Assembly: GCA_029864095.1 (NCBI GenBank)
Contig: JAOTUB010000004.1
Span: 1 to 64,000 of the forward strand
DNA: 64,000 bases
Direction of reading: 5' to 3'
Origin: Gammaproteobacteria bacterium
GTDB taxonomy: Bacteria; Pseudomonadota; Gammaproteobacteria; Steroidobacterales; Woeseiaceae
Every line of letters begins with the position of its first letter. The stretch's first letter is position 1. The translations under genes were made by a program, and so were the position numbers. Positions 54,566 through 64,000 of the stretch are shown in pieces. The notes under the pieces are model-generated. The model was given only the letters and a program-made list of their open reading frames with translations, searched no databases and had not been told where the DNA came from.

Positions 54566-56505
54566 GCTCCGAACTAATCAGTACCGACGTGCTCGTCATC
54601 GGCGGCGGACTCGCCGGCGAACGCTGCGCCATCGAAGCGGCGGCTGCGGGGCACGACGTCCTGATACTGTCCCTGGTGCCGCCGCGACGCAGCCACAGCT
54701 GCGCAGCTCAAGGCGGCATGCAGGCGGCTCTCGGCAATTGTGTCAAAGCGCAAGGCGATAACACGACGCTGCATTTCCTCGACACTGTGCGTGGCTCGGA
54801 CTGGGGCGCCGACCAGGAGGTCGCGCGGATTTTTGCTGAAGAAGCCCCCGTTGCAGTTCGCGAACTGGCGCACTTTGGTGTGCCATGGACTCGTGTGCGC
54901 GGCGGCAAAAACAGCTATGTCATCAAGGGCGAACGTGTCGACATCGAGGAGCATCTCGAGAACGATGGCCTGATCATGCACCGCGACTTTGGCGGCACGG
55001 CCAAATGGCGCGCCTGCTACGCGGCGGCGGCGACGGGTCACGCGGCGCTGTATGCCGTCGATAGCGAAGTCGTCAGGCTTGGAATTTTGGTCAGGGATCG
55101 TACCGAGGCGGTCGAGCTGATACACGATGGCAACCGCTGCTGGGGTGTGGTCGCCCGCTGCCTCAGAACCGGCAGCCACTTTCCGGTGCTCGCCAAGGCC
55201 ACGGTAATCGCGACCGGCGGCTATGGCCGGATTTATGGCCAGTACACGACCAACGCGACGATCAACGAAGGCATGGGTGCCAGCATCGCATTGAACACGG
55301 GTATCGTGCCACTCGGCAACATGGAAGCAGTACAGTTTCACCCGACAGCGCTCGTGCCCAGCAACATCTTGATTACGGAAGGCTCCCGCGGTGACGGCGG
55401 CTATCTGCTCGACAAAAATCTGCATCGCTTCATGGTTGACGCCGAACCCGAAAAACAGGAACTCGCGAGTCGCGATGTCGTCTCTCGTCACATGAAACAG
55501 TGTATGCGCGACGGCAATGGCGTGGAGACGCCTTACGGGCCGCACCTGTGGCTCGACCTGCGACATCTGGGGGAGCATCATCTCACGACCAAACTTCGCG
55601 AGGTCTTTGATATCTGCCGCGACTTCGTCGGCCTGAATCCGGCGCACGAGCTGATACCGGTGCAACCGACGCAGCACTATTCGATGGGTGGCGTGCGTGT
55701 CAACAAAGACGGCCAGGCCTACGGCATGGCCGGTCTGTTTGTGGCTGGAGAGGCCTCTTGCTGGGATATGCACGGTTTTAATCGTCTCGGCGGCAACAGC
55801 CTGGCCGAAACGGTCGTTGCCGGTCGTATTGTCGGACAGCGCGTCGGCGAATTCGCCGCCGCTGCCAGTCTCGATGTGCAGACGAGCCTGGCCTTCGAGG
55901 TAAGACGTTCTGCCGAGCAGCGCGCAGAGGCGTGGCTGGCGCGATCAGGCTCCGGACCCACTATTTACGACATTCGCAATGCGATGGGCGAAACGATGAT
56001 GAACAAGGTCGGCATATTCAGAACCGGCGACGAGTTGGCGCAAGCCGTCGACGATATTTCCGCTTTGCTCGCCGACTGCGATAAGGCTGTGCTGCGCTCG
56101 AAAGCCCCGGGCATGAATCCCGAGCTGACTTTCGCTCTGCGCCTGAAAGGCATGCTGCGCCTGGCGTTCGTTACGGCGAAGGGCGCGCTGCTGAGAACCG
56201 AAAGCCGTGGTGCACACTATCGATCCGACTATCCGCTGCGCGACGATGCCGAGTGGTTGAATCGAACTCTCGTACGCTGGGCGGCAGACGGTCCGGAACC
56301 GGAATTCACCTATGAACCGGTCGGTGAGATCGACCTGCCACCGGGGCATCGCGGCTACGGCAGCGACGAGCGCATCGAGATGCGCCAGTCAATCGAGCAG
56401 TACAACAGTGATGCCTACAAACAGCAGGCCGATCACGGCCGGTTGGCGACAAAGGAAGCACCGGGCAGCAGGATGCGCTGGGGAGACTGGAGGGCGCAGG
56501 AATGA
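54562..56505 (+). CDS. frdA: Fumarate reductase flavoprotein subunit
   Basis: VLVIGGGLAGERCAIEAA, RSHSCAAQGGMQAALGN, QFHPTALVPSNILITEGSRGDGGYL, QHYSMGGVRVN. Confidence 0.92.
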   Translation: MSSELISTDVLVIGGGLAGERCAIEAAAAGHDVLILSLVPPRRSHSCAAQGGMQAALGNCVKAQGDNTTLHFLDTVRGSDWGADQEVARIFAEEAPVAVRELAHFGVPWTRVRGGKNSYVIKGERVDIEEHLENDGLIMHRDFGGTAKWRACYAAAATGHAALYAVDSEVVRLGILVRDRTEAVELIHDGNRCWGVVARCLRTGSHFPVLAKATVIATGGYGRIYGQYTTNATINEGMGASIALNTGIVPLGNMEAVQFHPTALVPSNILITEGSRGDGGYLLDKNLHRFMVDAEPEKQELASRDVVSRHMKQCMRDGNGVETPYGPHLWLDLRHLGEHHLTTKLREVFDICRDFVGLNPAHELIPVQPTQHYSMGGVRVNKDGQAYGMAGLFVAGEASCWDMHGFNRLGGNSLAETVVAGRIVGQRVGEFAAAASLDVQTSLAFEVRRSAEQRAEAWLARSGSGPTIYDIRNAMGETMMNKVGIFRTGDELAQAVDDISALLADCDKAVLRSKAPGMNPELTFALRLKGMLRLAFVTAKGALLRTESRGAHYRSDYPLRDDAEWLNRTLVRWAADGPEPEFTYEPVGEIDLPPGHRGYGSDERIEMRQSIEQYNSDAYKQQADHGRLATKEAPGSRMRWGDWRAQE

Positions 56506-57251
56506 CAGGAAATGGGTCCGGGGCATCGCGACGACTGCGATTCGAGATATTCCGCTACAACCCGGAGAATTCGGAGTCTGTGCCTCACATGCAGACATTT
56601 GAACTCGATGAGGCGCCGTACATGTCGCTGTTCATCGCACTCAATCAGATTCGCGAAACGCAGGACCCCAGCCTGCAGTTCGACTTCGCATGCCGTTCGG
56701 CGATCTGCGGCTCCTGCGGCATGATGGCCAATGGCCGGCCTGCGCTGGGTTGCCGCACGCTGACCTCCGATCTGCCTGACGTCATTCGCCTGCACCCGTT
56801 ACCGGTGTTCAAGCTGATTGGCGACCTCTCCGTCGATACTGGCACCTGGTTCCGGCAAATGGTGGAGAAGTCCGAGGCATGGATCCACAGTGAGCAGGCG
56901 TTCGATCCGGAGGCACAGGAAGAGCGCATGGATGACGAGCTTGCGCAGGCTATTTACGAAGGCGATCGCTGCATCGAATGTGGTTGCTGCGTCGCTTCCT
57001 GCGGAGCTGCCAACCTGAATGCCGATTTCGCGGGGCCGGCCGGACTGAACCGCATGGCACGATTCATGATGGATCCACGCGACTCACGCGGCGATGCGGA
57101 CTGGTTCGAAGTCGTGTCGAACAGCGATGGCGTGTTCGGCTGCATCGGCTTGATGGCGTGTCACGATATTTGTCCCAAGGAACTTCCGCTTCTTGAGGTA
57201 TATGCCTATCTGCGCCGCAAGGCGCTGGCCACGAAACTCAAGATCTTGTAG
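56502..57251 (+). CDS. frdB: Fumarate reductase iron-sulfur subunit
   Basis: CRSAICGSCGMMANGRPALGC and CIECGCCVASCG Cys motifs. Confidence 0.92.
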   Translation: MTGNGSGASRRLRFEIFRYNPENSESVPHMQTFELDEAPYMSLFIALNQIRETQDPSLQFDFACRSAICGSCGMMANGRPALGCRTLTSDLPDVIRLHPLPVFKLIGDLSVDTGTWFRQMVEKSEAWIHSEQAFDPEAQEERMDDELAQAIYEGDRCIECGCCVASCGAANLNADFAGPAGLNRMARFMMDPRDSRGDADWFEVVSNSDGVFGCIGLMACHDICPKELPLLEVYAYLRRKALATKLKIL

Positions 57252-57300
57252 CAAGCGCCTGGCAACCGTTGGACGTCAGGTGCCTTAGCGCACATCTGCA

Positions 57301-57311
57301 ATACTACGTAT
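57301..57311. promoter_or_regulatory. Candidate regulator site ATACTACGTAT upstream of globin-DGC
   Basis: 11-mer identical to 45194-45204; 59 nt upstream of ATG 57370. Confidence 0.45.
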
Positions 57312-57369
57312 GTCGGCAGTCGCCGCAAACGCGTTAGTATGTACCGTTATCGCCGGATCTTTCGGGACG

Positions 57370-58464
57370 ATGAATGAGAGCCTCTGTGCGCGCTTCAATT
57401 TCGGTGATGCCAATATCGCGGAGCGGCTTCGTTATGTTGGCCTGAACAGCCCAAGCGATCATACGACTGCAAAGCAACTGCATTCCCGGGTGATTCAGCC
57501 CAATCTCGACCAGATAATTGACGATTTCCATGCCTCACTCCACAAACATCCGATTTTCCGTGAATTGATGAGTGGGCATACACAGGTCGCTCGTTGGAGA
57601 ATCACACAACGGCAGTACCTGCTCAGCCTTGGCCAGCAGTTCGATACGTCGCAATACTTTGAGGCGCGATTGCAAGTCGGGTCGGCCCATCAGCGAGTCG
57701 GAGTGTCTCTCAGCCTGTACCAGTGCTTTTACTGTCTGATGCAGACACTTCTGATTCAGAGGATACCGGTCGAGATTCAAGCGACGCCCGAGGCATACAC
57801 AAATCTCATCCAGTTCATTTTGAAGATAACAGCACTCGATATGTCGCTCGCAATCGAGACCTACCACTCCGACAAAGTAAACAGCCTGGAGCAGTCTATT
57901 GTCTCTATTCGGGGTGAGGGCGAAGTCATGCGCCGGCATCTGCAGACGGACTCACTGACTCAGTTATACAGCCGCGCCTTTGCCATACGCGCACTAAAGG
58001 AAAAACTGGCGGACGCGCTCGCGCAAGAGCGATCGCTGTCCGTCGTGATGGCGGATGTCGATCACTTCAAGAGCATCAACGACAACCATGGTCATATCGT
58101 CGGCGACCGCATACTCAAGGATGTCGCGACGCGCATGGAGAGCGGCGCGCGTACATGTGATGTCATTGGCCGATACGGTGGCGAAGAGTTTATCCTTGTA
58201 CTCGACGATGCGGCGCTCGATTTGGCGTCCGTACTGGCGGAAAGAATACGAACGCGAGTTGCCGCAGATCCGATCCACAGAGGCTCAATCGACTTACAGG
58301 TCACATTGAGTCTTGGAGTCGCTCAGGCGCGTAGCGGAGATAATGCCGAATCGCTGATATCTCGCGCGGATACTGCACTGTACGCAGCGAAAAAGGCGGG
58401 CCGCAACTGCGTTCGAACGGAACCTCAACTCGGAGAGTTGCATGCGTGCCTGCAGAAGTTATGA
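57370..58464 (+). CDS. Globin-coupled diguanylate cyclase
   Basis: Protoglobin-like N-terminal domain (QVGSAHQRVGVSLSLYQCFYCLM) and GGDEF domain with RYGGEEFILVLDD. Confidence 0.82.
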   Translation: MNESLCARFNFGDANIAERLRYVGLNSPSDHTTAKQLHSRVIQPNLDQIIDDFHASLHKHPIFRELMSGHTQVARWRITQRQYLLSLGQQFDTSQYFEARLQVGSAHQRVGVSLSLYQCFYCLMQTLLIQRIPVEIQATPEAYTNLIQFILKITALDMSLAIETYHSDKVNSLEQSIVSIRGEGEVMRRHLQTDSLTQLYSRAFAIRALKEKLADALAQERSLSVVMADVDHFKSINDNHGHIVGDRILKDVATRMESGARTCDVIGRYGGEEFILVLDDAALDLASVLAERIRTRVAADPIHRGSIDLQVTLSLGVAQARSGDNAESLISRADTALYAAKKAGRNCVRTEPQLGELHACLQKL

Positions 58465-58491
58465 CTCAAGCGGATGTTTGTGACACAGCAA

Positions 58492-58899
58492 TCACTTCGA
58501 TACAGCAAGATTACTCAGCGCACGCAGCACGTCGCGCCGGCTGATCTGCCCGACGAGACGGTTGTTTCTCAATACCGGAAAGCGTCGGAAGCCGGAATCC
58601 AGGAACTTTTGCGCGAGATCGATAATACTCATCTGAGCGTCCACGGTTTCGACGTTCGGGGTCATATAGTCTGCGACGGGTCCGCCCCAGTCGCCGTAGT
58701 AGCCCGCGTTCAACGCGATCTTCAGGCAGTCGAGCTCGGACAGCATGCCGATCAGATCGCCCTGGTCGTTCACAACGGGCGCGCCGGCAATCCGGTTTTG
58801 CACGAGCTGATGAATGGCATCCAGAACGTCCATGTCGGGTTTGAAGGTAACAAGGCGGCCCGTCATGTAATCGCGAACCATAGCTGATTTCGGGCTCAT
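58492..58899 (-). CDS. Tandem CBS-domain protein
   Basis: MVRDYMTGRLVTFKPDMDVLDAIHQLVQNRIAGAPVVNDQGDLIGMLSELD.. and VADYMTPNVETVDAQ..RFPVLRNNRLVGQISRRDVLRAL; ATG at 58899. Confidence 0.87.
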   Translation of the reverse strand: MSPKSAMVRDYMTGRLVTFKPDMDVLDAIHQLVQNRIAGAPVVNDQGDLIGMLSELDCLKIALNAGYYGDWGGPVADYMTPNVETVDAQMSIIDLAQKFLDSGFRRFPVLRNNRLVGQISRRDVLRALSNLAVSK

Positions 58900-59069
58900 T
58901 GTTCGGACTCCCGTAGACACTTGCCGCTGCACAATTCGCAGCCGGCGCCATTGAGGCCGCCGCAGCTGCCGCTTATCGGTTTGCGGCCATTCATAACGCC
59001 GATCGCCATCGCCGCGATAACGGCGAGAAGCACCACGAACGTGACAAGCAATGTTGGCAACAGCGTCAT
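58896..59069 (-). CDS. nqrM: Na+-NQR maturation protein NqrM
   Basis: 57 aa, below track cutoff: MTLLPTLLVTFVVLLAVIAAMAIGVMNGRKPISGSCGGLNGAGCELCSGKCLRESEQ; SCGGLN and Cys cluster; between apbE and CBS genes. Confidence 0.82.
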   Translation of the reverse strand: MTLLPTLLVTFVVLLAVIAAMAIGVMNGRKPISGSCGGLNGAGCELCSGKCLRESEQ

Positions 59070-60070
59070 TACGATGATCTCAGTTGTTCGAACGCGGGGG
59101 ACGATCGCTCGTCGATCCCGGTTTCGCTGCGAAGCAAGAATAACACTGCAAGGTTCTCTTTCATTGCGAGCTGCATGCCCGCCTCGGGCCCCATCACGAG
59201 CAACGCGGTCGCCAGCGCATCGGCGCGGTAACCGCTGCTATCGACGACAGTAACCGAGGCCAGCGAGTGCGTGATCGGCCTGCCCGTCCTTGTATCGATC
59301 GTATGCGAGTAGCGCTTGCCGTCGGCTTCAAAGTAATTACGATAGTCGCCGGATGTCGCAACGGCCGTGTCGCTCAACCTGACGACTGTATACGGCCGCC
59401 GTTGATCCGTGAACGGGAATTCGATGCCGATCGCCCACTTCTCGCCGCTGGCGTTAGTTCCACGAAGACGCAGTTCGCCACCGACCTCGACGAGATAATT
59501 CTGGAAACCCGCATCTTCAAGCCAGTCCGCAACGCGATCGACGGCATATCCCTTGCCGAACGCAGACATATCCAATACGAGTTCGACAATGTCTTTCCTG
59601 AGCGCCGGCCGGGCACAGTCGGCTTGCAGGTGCTCATAGCCGACGGACTCGAGCATCGCGGCAATGCGCTCATCCGCAGGCGGCTCGTCGACTATATCGC
59701 CGGGGCCAAAGCCCCACAGATTGACGAGCGGTCCGACCGTGATGTCGAACAATCCGCCCGTTTCTGCGCTCAACGCCAGCGCCGCTGCAACGCTCTTACA
59801 AAACTCGGCTGACACGTCCTGCCATGCCGTTGTCGCATTGCTGTTGAATCGCGAAATCTCGGAGTCCGGCCGGTAAGTGGACATCATGGTCTCGACATCC
59901 TCGAATGATGCCTCGATATCCTGCTGCAAACTGGCAGCATCGACATCAACGCCGGCAAGCTTCACGCTGAACTGCGTGCCCATCGTATTGCCGTTAAGCT
60001 CGATCGCGCCCGGCGCCTCTGCGCACGCGGTGCAGAGGGAGATAATGGCAAAAACGATCAGGGCTCTCAT
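59069..60070 (-). CDS. apbE: FAD:protein FMN transferase
   Basis: NTMGTQFSVKLAG, DMSAFGKGYAVDRVADWL, YSHTIDTRTGRPI motifs; follows nqrF. Confidence 0.92.
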   Translation of the reverse strand: MRALIVFAIISLCTACAEAPGAIELNGNTMGTQFSVKLAGVDVDAASLQQDIEASFEDVETMMSTYRPDSEISRFNSNATTAWQDVSAEFCKSVAAALALSAETGGLFDITVGPLVNLWGFGPGDIVDEPPADERIAAMLESVGYEHLQADCARPALRKDIVELVLDMSAFGKGYAVDRVADWLEDAGFQNYLVEVGGELRLRGTNASGEKWAIGIEFPFTDQRRPYTVVRLSDTAVATSGDYRNYFEADGKRYSHTIDTRTGRPITHSLASVTVVDSSGYRADALATALLVMGPEAGMQLAMKENLAVLFLLRSETGIDERSSPAFEQLRSS

Positions 60071-61315
60071 TCAGGCTCCGAAGTCGTCCAGCAGGATGTG
60101 ATCTTTGGTGACGCCGAGGTCATCGAGCATCTTGATTACGGCGGTATTCATCATCGGCGGCCCGCACAGGTAGTACTCGCAATCTTCCGGTGCCGGATGA
60201 TCAGCGAGATAATTGTCATACAAGACGTTGTGTATGAAACCCGTGTATCCAGTCCAGTTGTCCTCGGGAAGCGGTTCTGAAAGTCCGATGTGCCACTTGA
60301 AATTGTCGTTCTCGCGCGCAAGCTCATCGAACTCCTCGACGTAGAACATCTCGCGAAGGCTCCTGGCGCCGTACCAGAAAGACATCTTGCGATTCGTATG
60401 AATTCTCTTCAGTTGATCGAAGATATGCGCGCGCATCGGCGCCATGCCCGCGCCGCCGCCGATGAAAATCATTTCGTTGTCGGTTTCTTTCGCAAAAAAC
60501 TCGCCATACGGACCCGAAATCGTCGCTTTGTCTCCAGGCTTCAGATTGAAAATGTATGACGACATGATTCCGGGCGGTACCGAATCATCGGCGCCCGGTG
60601 GTGGCGTCGCGATGCGGACATTCAGTTTGATCGTTGTCTTTTCCAGCGGGTAACTTGCCATCGAGTAGGCACGAGACACAGTATGTTTGACATGTGATTC
60701 GTAGCGCCACAGGTTATAGCGGTCCCACTCGTCATGGAATTCCTCGTCAATATCGAAGTCTTTAAACGACAGGTCGTGCGGCGGGCACTCGATCTGGATG
60801 TAGCCACCTGCCCTGAAATCCAGTTCTTCACCCTCGGGTAACTCGAGGACCAGCTCCTTAATAAAGCTTGCGACATTGCGATTCGATGTGACCGTGCATT
60901 CGATTTTGCGGATGCCGAAGATCTCTTCGGGCACCGCGATGCGCATGTCCTGCTTTACGGATACCTGGCAGGAGAGCCGGTAATGTTCCCGTGCTTCGCG
61001 CTTGCTGATCAGCGAGGTCTCGGTCGGCAGGATCGCGCCACCGCCTTCGAAGACCCTGACGGTGCACTGTCCGCAGGTGCCGCCACCGCCACAGGCCGAG
61101 GGCACGAAGATGCCGGCGTCGGCCAGGGTATTCATGAGCTTCCCGCCAACGGGAATTTCCAGCTCTTTGTCGTCGTTGATGGTGAGCGTAATAGAACCTT
61201 CCGCAACGAGTTTCGAGCGCGCCGCAAGAATGACGAATACGAGTATCAGGATGATCACGGTAAACAGCGCGACGCTCAGACCAACCTGCAGCAGTGTTGC
61301 GCTGTCCATCGTCAC
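60071..61315 (-). CDS. nqrF: Na+-translocating NADH:quinone reductase subunit F
   Basis: [14 protein letters not shown] ferredoxin motif, [20 protein letters not shown]-terminal FAD/NADH domains. Confidence 0.95.
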   Translation of the reverse strand: MTMDSATLLQVGLSVALFTVIILILVFVILAARSKLVAEGSITLTINDDKELEIPVGGKLMNTLADAGIFVPSACGGGGTCGQCTVRVFEGGGAILPTETSLISKREAREHYRLSCQVSVKQDMRIAVPEEIFGIRKIECTVTSNRNVASFIKELVLELPEGEELDFRAGGYIQIECPPHDLSFKDFDIDEEFHDEWDRYNLWRYESHVKHTVSRAYSMASYPLEKTTIKLNVRIATPPPGADDSVPPGIMSSYIFNLKPGDKATISGPYGEFFAKETDNEMIFIGGGAGMAPMRAHIFDQLKRIHTNRKMSFWYGARSLREMFYVEEFDELARENDNFKWHIGLSEPLPEDNWTGYTGFIHNVLYDNYLADHPAPEDCEYYLCGPPMMNTAVIKMLDDLGVTKDHILLDDFGA

Positions 61316-61923
61316 AGTCGAATCCCCGAGAAGCCCATGAAGCTAAGGGACATCAGGCCGACGATGATGAACGTAATGCCGAGGCCCTGCAGGCCTTCGG
61401 GTACGTCGCTGTATTTCAGTTTTTCCCGTATGCCCGCAAGTCCGATCAGTGCCAGCGCCCAGCCGAAGCCGCTGCCGAAACCGAAGACGATGCTCTCACC
61501 CATATCGTAGTGCCGTTCGACCATGAACAAGGTGCCGCCGAGGATTGCGCAGTTGACCGTGATCAGCGGCAGGAAAATGCCGAGCGCGTTGTAGAGTTTC
61601 GGAAAGTATTTATCGAGCGTCATCTCGAGAATCTGCACGAGCGCCGCGATTACGCCGATGTAGCTGACCAGGCCGAGAAAGCTCAAGTCGACATCGGGCA
61701 ACCCGGCCCAGGCAAGGGCGCCCTTCCTTAGCAGCAGGGCGTAAATCAGATGGTTTATCGGCACCGTGATGATCTGTACGACGACGACCGCGAGACCGAG
61801 ACCGACTGCCGTTTCGACGCGCTTCGATATCGCAAGGAACGTGCACATGCCGAGAAAAAACGCGAGGGCGAGGTTTTCGACGAACGCTGCCTGGACAAAG
61901 AGATTGATGTAGTCCGCCATCAC
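61312..61923 (-). CDS. nqrE: Na+-NQR subunit E
   Basis: Membrane subunit; [41 protein letters not shown]. Confidence 0.95.
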   Translation of the reverse strand: MMADYINLFVQAAFVENLALAFFLGMCTFLAISKRVETAVGLGLAVVVVQIITVPINHLIYALLLRKGALAWAGLPDVDLSFLGLVSYIGVIAALVQILEMTLDKYFPKLYNALGIFLPLITVNCAILGGTLFMVERHYDMGESIVFGFGSGFGWALALIGLAGIREKLKYSDVPEGLQGLGITFIIVGLMSLSFMGFSGIRL

Positions 61924-62579
61924 AGCACCTCGGTTCTGTGTACTTCGTGAATGCGGAGTTCGGGAACTTCAACCTGCTTACGTTTCCAGGTGCGAATGGT
62001 CCAGATCAGCAGGCCAATAATGAAAAACGCGCTCGGTGGCAGCAGCATCAGGCCGTTGGCCTCGTACCAGCCACCGTCGGACACGAGCGGCAGGATGCGA
62101 TAACCGAGCAGCGTGCCGGCGCCAAACAGCTCGCGCACAGTCGCAACAATGATCAGTATTGCGCTGTAACCGAGCCCGTTGCCGAGTCCGTCGAGGAAGC
62201 TCATGCCGACGCCGTTTTTCATAGCAAACGCCTCGGCACGGCCGAGCACGATGCAGTTGGTGATGATCAGCCCGACAAACACCGACAGTTGTTTGCTGGT
62301 CTCGAACGCATACGCGCGAAGCATCTGATCGACGACAATGACGAAGGACGCAATGATCGTCATATGCACGATGATGCGGATATTGTTCGGGATATGATGG
62401 CGAATGCTGCTGATCGCAGCCGTCGACAACGCGGCGACGCTCGTGAGCGCCAGGCACATCAACAGTGCCGGCAGCAGCGATGTCGTGACCGCCAGCGCCG
62501 AGCAGATGCCGAGAACCTGCAGCGTGACCGGATTGTTATCGACGAGCGGATCGATCAATACTTTGCGTGCGCCGTTCAT
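61920..62579 (-). CDS. nqrD: Na+-NQR subunit D
   Basis: [40 protein letters not shown]. Confidence 0.95.
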   Translation of the reverse strand: MNGARKVLIDPLVDNNPVTLQVLGICSALAVTTSLLPALLMCLALTSVAALSTAAISSIRHHIPNNIRIIVHMTIIASFVIVVDQMLRAYAFETSKQLSVFVGLIITNCIVLGRAEAFAMKNGVGMSFLDGLGNGLGYSAILIIVATVRELFGAGTLLGYRILPLVSDGGWYEANGLMLLPPSAFFIIGLLIWTIRTWKRKQVEVPELRIHEVHRTEVL

Positions 62580-63259
62580 AATTTACGCGACTCCTCCTGG
62601 CCGAGCGCCTTCAGGTAAGGTCCATAACCCTCCTCGCCAATCCACCGACGCACGAAGATGCTGACACCGCGACCCGTCAGCGTTGCACCGGCGAGACCGT
62701 CTATCTGGTAATCACTGTCGTCACGTGCCGGACCTTTGACCACTTCAATCTGCGGTTCGCCGTCCGGCCCATACAACTTCTTGCCCTGCCACTGCTCGCG
62801 CCAGGCGGGCTTGTCGACCTGATCGCCGAGCCCGGGCGTCTCGCCGTGACTGTAAAAGCGCAGGCCACGAACCGTATTGCCGTCGTTCTCGACAGCGAGG
62901 TAGCCGTACATCGTCGACCACAGCCCGGCACCCTCGATCGGCAGGATGACCTGCTCGATTCGGGAACCGTCCATGACCAGGTACACGGGCGCTTGCTCAC
63001 CCGATGCGAGCTCGGTCGTGCGTTCCTCGATCGACGCATACAGCGACGCGATATCGGCGCCCGGTGCGTAGAGCCCCGCAACATCGAGAATGATGCGCTG
63101 CCGGAATTCTTCCTCGTTTTGCAGCTGTCGCGGCTTGAGCAGTATCGCGGCGCTGGCAACCAGAACAGAGCACACGAGGCTGACGCCAATCGCAACAATC
63201 AGGGTGTTGCTGATGCTGTCACGCGATCGTTTCGGAGTCTTGGTGGCGTCGTCAGACAC
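62576..63259 (-). CDS. nqrC: Na+-NQR subunit C
   Basis: N-terminal TM and [16 protein letters not shown]-attachment region; operon order. Confidence 0.92.
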   Translation of the reverse strand: MSDDATKTPKRSRDSISNTLIVAIGVSLVCSVLVASAAILLKPRQLQNEEEFRQRIILDVAGLYAPGADIASLYASIEERTTELASGEQAPVYLVMDGSRIEQVILPIEGAGLWSTMYGYLAVENDGNTVRGLRFYSHGETPGLGDQVDKPAWREQWQGKKLYGPDGEPQIEVVKGPARDDSDYQIDGLAGATLTGRGVSIFVRRWIGEEGYGPYLKALGQEESRKL

Positions 63260-64000
63260 TGCGTTGAACCCTCCGTTTTACGTTGGCGCGCACGACGAAG
63301 TAATCGATCATCGGCGCGAAGACGTTGGCGAACAGAATGGCGAGCATGATGCCCTCTGGGAAGGCGGGATTAATGACGCGAATCAGCCAGGTCATGAATC
63401 CGATCAGCAGGCCATAGACCCAGCGTCCGGTGTTGGTCTGACAGGCGCTGACCGGATCAGTCGCCATGAAGACGGCGCCAAACGCGAATCCGCCGAGCGC
63501 GATATGCCAGTACCAGGGCATGTTAATCATCGGATTGCCGCTGTCGACAAAGCCGGTGAGCACTACCGGGATTATGAGTCCGGCGAAGGTCGCGACGATG
63601 ATGCGCCAGGATGCGATGCCGCTGTAAATGAGTATGGCAGCACCGAGGAGACACGCCGCTGTCGACGTCTCGCCAAGAGAGCCCTGCATCTGTCCGAGGA
63701 ATGCCTGTCCCCACGTCAGGCCACTCGCGACGACGCCGGAGATGCCTTCGATAGCGCTGATGCCCAGCGCTGTAGCGCCGCTGAAGCCGTCAACCGCCGT
63801 CCATACGGCGTCCCCGGAGATCTGCGCCGGGTACGCGAAATACAGGAACGCCCGGCCGACGAGGGCCGGGTTGAGGACGTTCTTGCCCGTACCGCCAAAG
63901 ACCTCTTTGCCGATGACGACGCCGAAACTGATGCCAATCGCGACCTGCCAGAGCGGAATGGTTGCCGGTAAGATCAGGACGTAGAGCATCGAGGTAACGA
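63252..64000 (-). CDS. nqrB: Na+-NQR subunit B, N-terminus beyond right edge
   Basis: [44 protein letters not shown]; continues past 64000. Confidence 0.92.
   Translation of the reverse strand, partial: VTSMLYVLILPATIPLWQVAIGISFGVVIGKEVFGGTGKNVLNPALVGRAFLYFAYPAQISGDAVWTAVDGFSGATALGISAIEGISGVVASGLTWGQAFLGQMQGSLGETSTAACLLGAAILIYSGIASWRIIVATFAGLIIPVVLTGFVDSGNPMINMPWYWHIALGGFAFGAVFMATDPVSACQTNTGRWVYGLLIGFMTWLIRVINPAFPEGIMLAILFANVFAPMIDYFVVRANVKRRVQRSV

Noticed and set aside
1-64000. CRISPR arrays, tRNA/rRNA genes, transposases or phage genes
   Set aside because: None recognised on reading; no regularly spaced repeats, no transposase or integrase motifs in the ORF list.

Overview
The window looks like a proteobacterial (probably gammaproteobacterial, inferred) chromosome segment. 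It has five blocks. (A) ~1-7.7 kb, minus strand: a ygfK-ssnA-ygfM-xdhD-like molybdenum hydroxylase operon, whose last gene runs off the left edge. (B) ~7.8-13.5 kb: small lipoproteins and hydrolases, a monoheme cytochrome c, an Sfp-type phosphopantetheinyl transferase and a Cys-type homologue of iodothyronine deiodinases. (C) ~13.6-30.9 kb: an aryl-polyene/xanthomonadin-type pigment cluster (KS, KR, two hotdog dehydratases, thioesterase, acyltransferases, GT2, two ACPs, AMP ligase, LolA-like and MMPL exporters) with two flavin-halogenase-like proteins and a chorismatase. (D) ~31.8-57.3 kb: a multiheme electron-transfer island (MtrB/PioB porin, MtrA/DmsE decaheme, two OmcA/MtrC decaheme lipoproteins with collagen-like stalks, small c cytochromes, a tetraheme/FeS/NrfD module, a pentaheme, a 19-heme and an 11-heme c/b fusion, a NapC-like protein and a frdCAB fumarate reductase). 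About 79 heme-binding motifs lie in ten genes. (E) ~57.4-64 kb: a globin-coupled diguanylate cyclase, a CBS protein, nqrM, apbE and nqrFEDCB (nqrB truncated by the right edge). The most interesting structure not explained by coding is a TACGTA-centred palindrome found seven times in the short spacers of block D, plus a 25/29-nt repeat upstream of two of its cytochrome operons. All family calls come from reading motifs; no database search was run.
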